Shown: positions 57,395-64,000 of the stretch, in pieces
Layout: every line of letters starts with the position of its first letter
Numbering within the stretch: the first letter of the stretch is position 1
Source of the DNA: Phlegmacium glaucopus
Lineage: Eukaryota; Basidiomycota; Agaricomycetes; Agaricales; Cortinariaceae
NCBI GenBank assembly: GCA_015039465.1
Contig: MU130557.1
Coordinates: forward strand, 173,894 to 237,893
Length of the DNA stretch: 64,000 bases
Reading direction: 5' to 3'
Position numbers and translations under genes: made by a program
Notes under the pieces: model-generated
What the model saw: only the letters and a program-made list of their open reading frames with translations
The model's database searches: none
What the model was told of the DNA's origin: nothing

Positions 57395-58397
57395 CCTACT
57401 GTTTATAGGCGCTCGAGTTTCTTGGATTTAGGGCCTCAGAAAAATGACTGCACCACGATTTTCTTGTTACCGCTACGTAGATGACTGCTTATTAGAAGAT
57501 GTGGCTCGTTGAGGTAAAAAATAATTAATTTTAGGCGTTTGATCGCCATGGCGAGAATACTGACAAGCACTATATACGCCGCTGCCCATCGTAATATCTT
57601 GACAAATGTTTCTAATGTTTCACATGCATGGGTTTGACAGTAATAGTAAAGACTAATAATACAGCGTATTGTCATACTGCAGGAACTGACTCTTGTCTTG
57701 AGGTACAGAACTGGTGCCTTGCTACCCACACCCCTGCTGGCCTCGCGACGATTTTGGCATGGTGCTCGAGTGACAAAGATATAATCATTACTATAGTACC
57801 GGAGATGCTGCCCGTATGAATCTGAATACAGTCGACTCCATAGGCGGAATTACCGCAATCCCCCATGGGTTATGAGGGAGTCGATTGTACATACCCCCTT
57901 CTAGGTAGATCCCATCAAACTTACCTCGGGTTAATAGTTCTTGATAATCATTTCATCTTCATATATTTTCCTTTTACCCTGTTGATCACTCAAGAAATAA
58001 ATGTCTTCGTCCAATGTACCTGATCAGTCTGGACTCTAAATATTACCGTATTCACCGGAGATTCGAGCCTAGACGATGGTCTGACAGATCGCAAGACAGC
58101 AACAAAATTGAATATATCCAGATATCCAAAACAATTGGTAGTACAAAGTTTCAATGTTTGAAATTCAAATAAGTTAAAGGGGCAGGTCTAAGTCTAGAAA
58201 GTATGAAACAAACGATAAGGATCCTGCCTGGTGACTGAGCTCGAGTCTATCGTGAAGGGGTGTTTCGCTAAGAATGATCATAAAAATGGCATGTAAGTAG
58301 TGTCACTAGAAAATCACGAGCTCAAGAACAATCCGAATGGGATATTGTGACAAAAACGCACTTCTAGTGTAGACGCGGAAGGACTGGTATATTTCAA
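57395..58397. other. Intergenic, no gene seen
   Basis: About 1 kb between hexokinase and the small peptide. A short inverted segment with CCCATGGG near 57,862 and AT-rich sequence; open frames are featureless. Confidence 0.45.
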
Positions 58398-58625
58398 TTA
58401 TGGATGGTTCCGGCGTCTACGAGGCATTATGCGCGATCGGAAGGACGATTGCTGGGTTGATTCGTGACATTGTGCATTCGGTCGTGTGATAAGGAGATTG
58501 CGTAGAGAAGAGGGCCATCTCCATATTGTCCCTTGATGGAGATTTAAGCCTTCCGGCGGTTCGTTATCAGGCATAGCAAATGCGACGGTGGCAGTTGCAA
58601 AAAGAAGTGCGAGTGGCAGTTGCAT
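58398..58625 (-). CDS. Putative small secreted peptide (75 aa)
   Basis: Starting at the ATG at 58625 the product begins MQLPLALLFATATVAFA, a convincing signal peptide with a likely cut after VAFA, and ends in a basic MPRRRRNHP tail. No cysteine pattern and no C-terminal CaaX box. The frame extends upstream to 58724, but the inner ATG is chosen because it places the signal sequence at the N-terminus. May be spliced and longer. Function unknown. Confidence 0.4.
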   Translation of the reverse strand: MQLPLALLFATATVAFAMPDNEPPEGLNLHQGTIWRWPSSLRNLLITRPNAQCHESTQQSSFRSRIMPRRRRNHP

Positions 58626-59064
58626 AATGAGGTCGTCACGGGGGTGCACTGATAGGACGGCTATGAATAGAGTATAATCGGTGAAACTTGATAGCGAGAG
58701 ATACATACATAGGCGAGATAACAAAAGAGTGAAGGAGAGGGGGGGGAATAAAACGAGTATTGCAACCCTTTGAGGTGCGGCAGTCGGGCACGAGGTCGAC
58801 AGGAGGCATCTTTTCCGTCGTTATAGCGCATGTCGTTCTGTTGCTTCTGACAAGGCCCGTGACAATTTTAGGGTTCAAATTTGAAGAATATTGTAAACAT
58901 TAGACGTAATTTCTCAGGACTAGAAGACAAAGAGGGTATACGTTACGACGTTGTGGTGGAGCAATGGTGGAGGTGGTTTAGACTTGCCGAATCAGGCCGA
59001 AAGTAATATAGCCAAATAAGAGGAGCGTAGCTCTAACCACTTACACCAGTCCATTCTCCACCCA

Positions 59065-60376
59065 ATGACTAAACACAGCAAGAATAATACGGCATCGTCC
59101 ATTTTCAGCTACGCTGAATACAAGAGACTAGAATATGGGACTAAAAGAGTGTGTACACCAATCTACAGAATATCACAAATCAATTAATTTAGTTGTGTAG
59201 CAACGGTTAGGAAATGAATCAATGCGTCGTTTTGATGCCTGCGCATTGTGTCTTAATCGTGCCAGGGAACCTTTAGCTTGTAACGAAGGACATTTTTTCT
59301 GCAAAGAATGTGTTTACACCGACCTCTGTGAGTTCTCAGACAAAGAGGCGTTCATGATCTCACATAAGTAATGGCAAGTAACACAGAAGAAAGACATCAA
59401 GAGGCAGAAGGATAAGCTTGAAGGAATGAAGAAAGACGCAGAAGATGAGCGTACGAGGGTAAGGGTAGCTGCGAGGGAGCGAGTCTTAGAGGAATTTGAG
59501 AAAGGTCAGCTTGGGCTGGCTATTGCTCCAACTGTGGGTGGTACCAAGTCAGGCGGCAACGCTGACGAACGTAAGTCCCATGACCTTCTTTTCCCTTGAT
59601 ATATGTTTACATGACCTGGATAAAGCCAGGGGCACAAAGCGTAAATTTGCTTTTGATTCGTCAACGGTAGAGACGCTGGCGAAAGAGGCTGAAGAAGCCG
59701 CTCTAATACAGATTGAAAAAGATCAAGCTGCAGCATTGAAGCATAAACTTCCAGATTTCTGGCTTCCTTCCCTTACTCCAACTTACTCCTCGAATGGCCC
59801 ACCGCAATCTTTAATGGATGTCAAATTGCAAACAACTTGTCGCGGAGGCAATCCTCCTCACCCTCTATCGTTCGTATTGATGCTGATAAATCTAATTCCC
59901 TGTCTGATTTGTCATTATATTAAAAGGTTGAAAAATCTAATTCCCGTCAAGTTCACGTTCTATTCATCCTCAGGTCGTTCAGAGGAATCCACCCCAGCTG
60001 GGGATGAATCGAAGGTAAAGAAGGATGCGCCTGAACCCATATGTCCGTCATGCAAAAGACAACTTTCAAACAGTGTTCTTATATTCCGTGAGTCTAGTGC
60101 TTCAAACTCACATGACTTTTCTTACCAAGTCATTTAGTTGCAAAACCTTGTGCTCACGTTACGTGTAAGACGTGTACCGATACTCTTGTACGGCCAGCCA
60201 AACAATGCATCGTGTGCGATACTCAACTCAAGGAGAAGGACATCCTTGAGTTGAAACGTGAAGGTTAGAGCACTCCGGTTTATAACTGTCCTTCCTAACA
60301 TTATCCCTCAGGAACCGGATTCGCAGGTGGGGGTCTGGCTGAGACTTCGAAAGCTGGCATTGCATTTCAAGGATAG
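59065..60376 (+). CDS. NOSIP-like RING/U-box E3 ligase family protein
   Basis: Seven exons (59065-59148, 59201-59327, 59379-59570, 59626-59869, 59927-60087, 60138-60263, 60312-60376) give 332 aa. The N-terminus MTKHSKNNTASSIFSYAEYK and MRRFDACALCLNRAREPLAC with GHFFCKECVYTDL form the first half-RING typical of the nitric-oxide-synthase-interacting protein family. A charged helical region follows, then DFWLPSLTP. A second RING-like segment, ICPSCKRQLSNSVLIF with CAHVTCKTCTD and CIVCDTQL, ends in GTGFAGGG. Family members are nuclear, spliceosome-associated ubiquitin ligases. Family identity is strong; the fungal role is not established here. Confidence 0.92.
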
Positions 60377-60579
60377 AACCAGTGGATACTGCTTTATTAC
60401 ATGTCATGTCTCTCTTCCAGGCCATCAAGATGTTCCCAATCAAATTAGCGATTCATTATGAACGGTGTTTCACAACATTGAGAACAAGATGCTGATTTGT
60501 GTTCTTATTGTTCGGAAATTTGAATTACATTCTTCTTCTTGCGATTACTATTATTATACGATCTAATAATTCTTCCGCA

Positions 60580-61963
60580 TCATAGATCCCCTTTATCCAA
60601 ATTACTGGAAATAAAGTCGGCTAATTTCTTTCCGATTTCCAAGTGGACCGCTAGCTTCGGGTGTACACCATCGACAGTGCCTTCTACGGTCAGTCCTTCC
60701 ACGAGATCGCAAACGTCAACTTTCAATTTATCCGTCAGTTTGGCTTTCAGGCGTGCGACAAGAGAGGGAAATGCCAGCTTCAATTCTTGATTCTCTGTGT
60801 CCTTGTCTGGGAATGGTGGCTGGGGCGGAAAAGTTCTTTAGAACAGCAAGTTGAAGGAGATGACAGATTTATTGCTCACCACTAGCCAAATGTATTGAAG
60901 CGGTCCTTCAAACATTTTGGCAAGCTTGGTTACGAAACCCTCCATCGCAGTTGCAAAGCGTTCGGCCGGAATATCAAAGCACTGATCATTAGTGCCTGGG
61001 AAGCGAACAGAAGATATTTCGTGAGTAAGTTCATTTGTGTTAACAGGAAGGTTATGCATACCCAACTCAATGACGATAGCTTTGGGGACGGCATCTGGCC
61101 ATGGAATTTCAAAAGACTCCTTACCCCACGGGGTGGGCTTTTATGAGATCCCCGTCAGTTTTGATGTTGGAGAAATGGATACATGCAAGATCATCAATAA
61201 CTCACATCGAAAAATGCTTCGTTCATTCCAGGTGGTAATCCTTCTTCCTTTTCCTGCTCTGTTGGAGTTACTAAGGTGAAGCCTGGGTATGCCACAAGAT
61301 CGATGGCGACATTTAATGGAGACTGCTTCTCTAGAAGCTTTCGTTGGGCGATAAAGGGGAAAATATCCAAAACCCCGAATGGTACTGGTTCACCTCCTTC
61401 CTCAACAGGAACAGCAAACCCACTCGAGATTGAATCACCGATGAAGAGAATGTTGGTTTTGCCATCATGGAAATTTGCGGGTAAAGGTTCAATCCTTCCT
61501 CCCTAAACTGATCGTTAACTATCAAAGTTAAACAGGAAAGAAATATCATAATTCCGCTCACATCGTTATAGATCAATGCGCTCAATTCGAATGTGGAGAC
61601 CCAATCAATCACCATGATCTGCACGAATGTCTTCTTCTGTAACTTGGGGTGTGTCTTCTCATCGAGAATGAGGACTTCGGAATTGGGTCCAGGATCAGCC
61701 GTTCGCCAGTACGCTGAGTTTTTCGTAACAGCTTCTTCTGTAGGACCAACCCTGATCCCAATCATTGGCGTTTCACCGTTGGACATGTCAAGTTGACGTT
61801 CTGTTCTGGGGCCAGTTTGAAGGCTGAGCTTGGTTCCAGAAAAGAAGAAAGACACAGAGGAGCTAGACCATGATGCTCTCAGAGATCCTTTGGAAGATTT
61901 TATCCATCGTCCAGAGAGGGCTGATGGCCCTAGTACAGATGACAAGTCTTCAACGCGAGGCAT
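60580..61963 (-). CDS. SGNH-hydrolase esterase, CE2-like
   Basis: Five exons on the minus strand: 61963-61562, 61502-61206, 61119-61062, 60995-60880, 60819-60580, giving 370 aa. The N-terminal part (SGRWIKSSKGSLRASW, SVSFFFSGTKLSLQT) looks like the jelly-roll domain of carbohydrate esterase family 2. The catalytic part has NILFIGDSISSGF (nucleophile Ser), VIELGTNDQCF and DGVHPKLAVH (catalytic Asp/His). No signal peptide is visible, so the enzyme may be intracellular. Likely deacetylates sugar or small ester substrates. Convergent with the NOSIP-like gene, 203 bp apart. Confidence 0.87.
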
Positions 61964-62597
61964 TTTCCCTAATGTTAATTCGTCAGTTCTGGCCCCTTAG
62001 GAATAATATAACAAAAGGCTTTTTAATATTTATGTACTACATATCTGCCCATGCGAGTCAATTTCGGATCCAAGCACCCCCTTGAAGTTGAACTCATCCA
62101 AGTTAATGGTAAGCATCCAATCCACATCGCGATATCAAAAGATGCCGCTGGGTGGATGAGCAAGAAGGTTGAATTGTTCCCTTATAGCAAGAGTTTTGAC
62201 AGAACCGCAGTGTAGCCATTCTGGGGATTAAGAAAAAATAGCGAACTCACAGATAACTCCAATTTAGCTAGTAACTTGAATGGGGTGAGGATCTCAGTGG
62301 GAAGTAAGTATGTGGATAGTGCTTGAAAGCAATCTATCACTTATTATATTCCACTAGTACATGAGAAGGTACTGGAACGTTGTGCACAGCCATAAAGCTA
62401 ATATACCATCACATGATATCCACATATCATGATGTAGATGCAACGAAGGGATCATTTTCCTGCAAGAGGACCTCGCTTGGACCCGGCGCTCTGATTATCG
62501 ACACTGCATTGATTGACAACATCATATAACAAATGGCCTCGTTCCAAATATTTTTTTTCATAAAACCAGTAGGGACGAACCCGTTTTTTTAAAAAAT
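61964..62597. other. Intergenic, no gene seen
   Basis: AT-rich with no coding evidence. A sequence repeating ATGATATCCACATATCATGAT (about 62,413-62,434) is nearly palindromic. Confidence 0.45.
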
Positions 62598-63781
62598 TTA
62601 ATTTGTGTAGAGACTCTGAGCATTCCAAGTGGAGTCCCTACGGTTGGGTTCCAGCTTTTTCTCTGTTCCGTGCGTCGAGGAAGAAGGGTCCGTTCGAGTT
62701 TGTTCCTTGAGTACACTACTGGAAGGGTTAACGTGCGTTTTGGAATTATCAAACCATGGATGGATTTGAGGCTTAGAAGCAGAACTTCCACCAGCAGAAC
62801 GGAGATTAAGAAGTAGCCGACAGGAAAGAATGACTTCCAATATGAGGGTGGGCCTAGTAGAAAAGAAACGAAGGTTAGAAGATGATAATAAAAATAATCG
62901 AATTTGATATTCACGTAAAATTGATGGCTCTGAGAGTTTTTGGCGCAGTCGAAAGGATTACCACATTGGTGATGTTCATGGAAAAAATGACAAAGAAATA
63001 GAGCAGTCCATCTCGCCAGATGACGTTGAACAAGGGTGTATTGACTTCTTTTTTCCAAAAGTCGTATGCTTTCCAGGCGGTTAATCTAGAAGATACTATT
63101 TTAACATGGACGGTAAATAAAGGTTTCGAGGTGACGTACAAGAATGTGATACCGTCATAGAAAAGTGGGATTGCCTATTGAAAGATGAGAATGAGATGGA
63201 GTAGGGAAAACCTTTTATTACCCAGAAGGAAAGTAGCCAACCAAATGGCCCCATTACTGCCCCACAAGGGGGTCCTGAGCCAGCAGGCGCCGTAGATGGC
63301 GGAGGCGGTGATGTGGTACCGATGGCTATGCCTCCAATAATCACTTCAACAACCAACGTAAGTCCAAGAATGAAAGCTATAGCCTTATTTTGTCCGAAAA
63401 TCTAAGGGAGAACCATGATGGTGGGTTAAAAAAAAAGTACGGTCCGTATAAACAACATACGGCATAGACACGACTCCCCAAGATCATCTGCGATAGAACA
63501 GTGGAGATCAAAGCCCCTACTGGTTCCCAGAAATACACATCTATTAAAGGTATATTAAATGTCAAACTGTGAATCGTAGATGATCATTTTCCCTTACGTT
63601 TGCAAGCGCTGGGACTCCAGATATCTGCTAGAAGCGTCACAACGAATGGAAACCTAAAGCACAAGGATTTTAGAATATTATGCAGGAACATGGACAAATG
63701 AGCTTACTGGAGTAGTCCAAAATATCTGTTAGCTGAAAGGAAGGTAGTCGTCAGTATGCAAAGGGAGAATCCCGCGAGCAT
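62598..63781 (-). CDS. Polytopic membrane protein, DUF6533-type
   Basis: Exons 63781-63708, 63653-63598, 63540-63461, 63401-63222, 63174-63140, 63085-62915 and 62853-62598 are in phase and give 283 aa. Hydrophobic spans: MLAGFSLCILTTTFLSA, FPFVVTLLADIW, VGALISTVLSQMILGSRVYA, AIAFILGLTLVVEVIIGG, GPFGWLLSFW, LLYFFVIFSMNITNVVIL and TLILEVILSCRLLLNL, followed by a Ser/Lys-rich cytosolic tail. The HVYFWEPVG, WRDGLLYFF and RAINFTPTL blocks recur in a large basidiomycete family of unknown function. The true start may be further upstream: about 63,830-63,876 encodes a plausible N-terminus (LPVSQYSSVLYIGAYD) in a different frame. Confidence 0.8.
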
Positions 63782-63876
63782 GAGAGGTCATACGCACCAA
63801 TATATAGGACGCTTGAATACTGAGATACCGGTAGATTAGCGTTATCATTCACGTTATGTACGGTCAAATCATACAT

Positions 63877-64000
63877 TTATAGGTCTCTTCCAAACTCGTT
63901 TATACTCTTGAGGTAGGCATAGAAGCCATTCCCATCCAAATATGCAGAAGCTATCGTAACCATTTATTACCAGATCCTTTAATCAAGTAAGAGGAAATTA
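63877..64000. other. Window edge, possible 5' part of the membrane-protein gene
   Basis: On the minus strand an ATG at about 63,962 opens MVTIASAYLDGNGFYAYL, which ends at a stop directly before another ATG. Could be an upstream exon of the membrane-protein gene. Not enough sequence to decide. Confidence 0.3.

Noticed and set aside
58398..58724. Mating pheromone precursor linked to STE6
   Set aside because: No C-terminal CaaX box, and it has a classical signal peptide; STE6 is 20 kb away.
1..64000. CRISPR array, bacterial operon features, tRNA or rRNA genes
   Set aside because: Introns and gene content are fungal; no spaced identical repeats, no cloverleaf with a proper T-loop and no rRNA core sequence were seen.

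Overview
The window is nuclear DNA of a filamentous basidiomycete, most likely an Agaricomycete. Support comes from many short GT-AG introns of about 50-65 bp, basidiomycete-type NACHT (STAND/NLR-like) genes, a chromodomain Ty3 retrotransposon, a Tad-type LINE with RNase H, a DUF6533-type membrane protein and typical fungal housekeeping genes. No species can be named from sequence alone.

Left part (1 to about 33,700) is repeat-rich and duplicated. It holds four copies of one NACHT gene unit in alternating orientation: A (+, broken, about 805-4650), B (-, 13994-11210), C (+, 19802-24140) and D (-, 32501 to about 31742, truncated). A and B are convergent, and a 5.9 kb Ty3 element (4923-10792) lies between their tails. 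Between C and D lies a 6.4 kb LINE (24517-30919). Four short TAGTG-ended inverted-repeat elements (hAT-like) sit in these units, three of them with exact 8-bp target duplications. Pieces of an acetyl-CoA synthetase pseudogene occur near 16.3-16.8 kb, 17.9-19.6 kb and 33.1 kb. A truncated STE6-type ABC transporter copy (14985-16263) lies beside NACHT B, just as the complete transporter lies beside NACHT D. This implies duplication of a NACHT/ABC block.

Right part (33,860-63,900) is ordinary gene-dense DNA. In order it holds: a full-length STE6/ABCB transporter (+), an FAD monooxygenase (+), mitochondrial ATP synthase gamma (-), eIF2 beta (+), a Zn2Cys6 regulator resembling NirA (-), a gene-poor AT-rich stretch with an inverted-repeat element (about 48.9-54.1 kb), mitochondrial ribosomal protein uL14m (-), hexokinase (+), a possible small secreted peptide (-), a NOSIP-like RING protein (+), a CE2-like SGNH esterase (-) and a polytopic membrane protein (-). 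I worked out exon structures by hand. In each intact gene the exon lengths sum to a whole number of codons, which supports the models.

The genes do not form one pathway. ATP3/eIF2 beta and uL14m/hexokinase are head-to-head pairs with short shared promoters. The most notable themes are the NACHT array with its conserved N-terminal exon and conserved 3' module, a 7-residue repeat expansion in one NACHT copy, and transition-type nonsense mutations in both retroelements.
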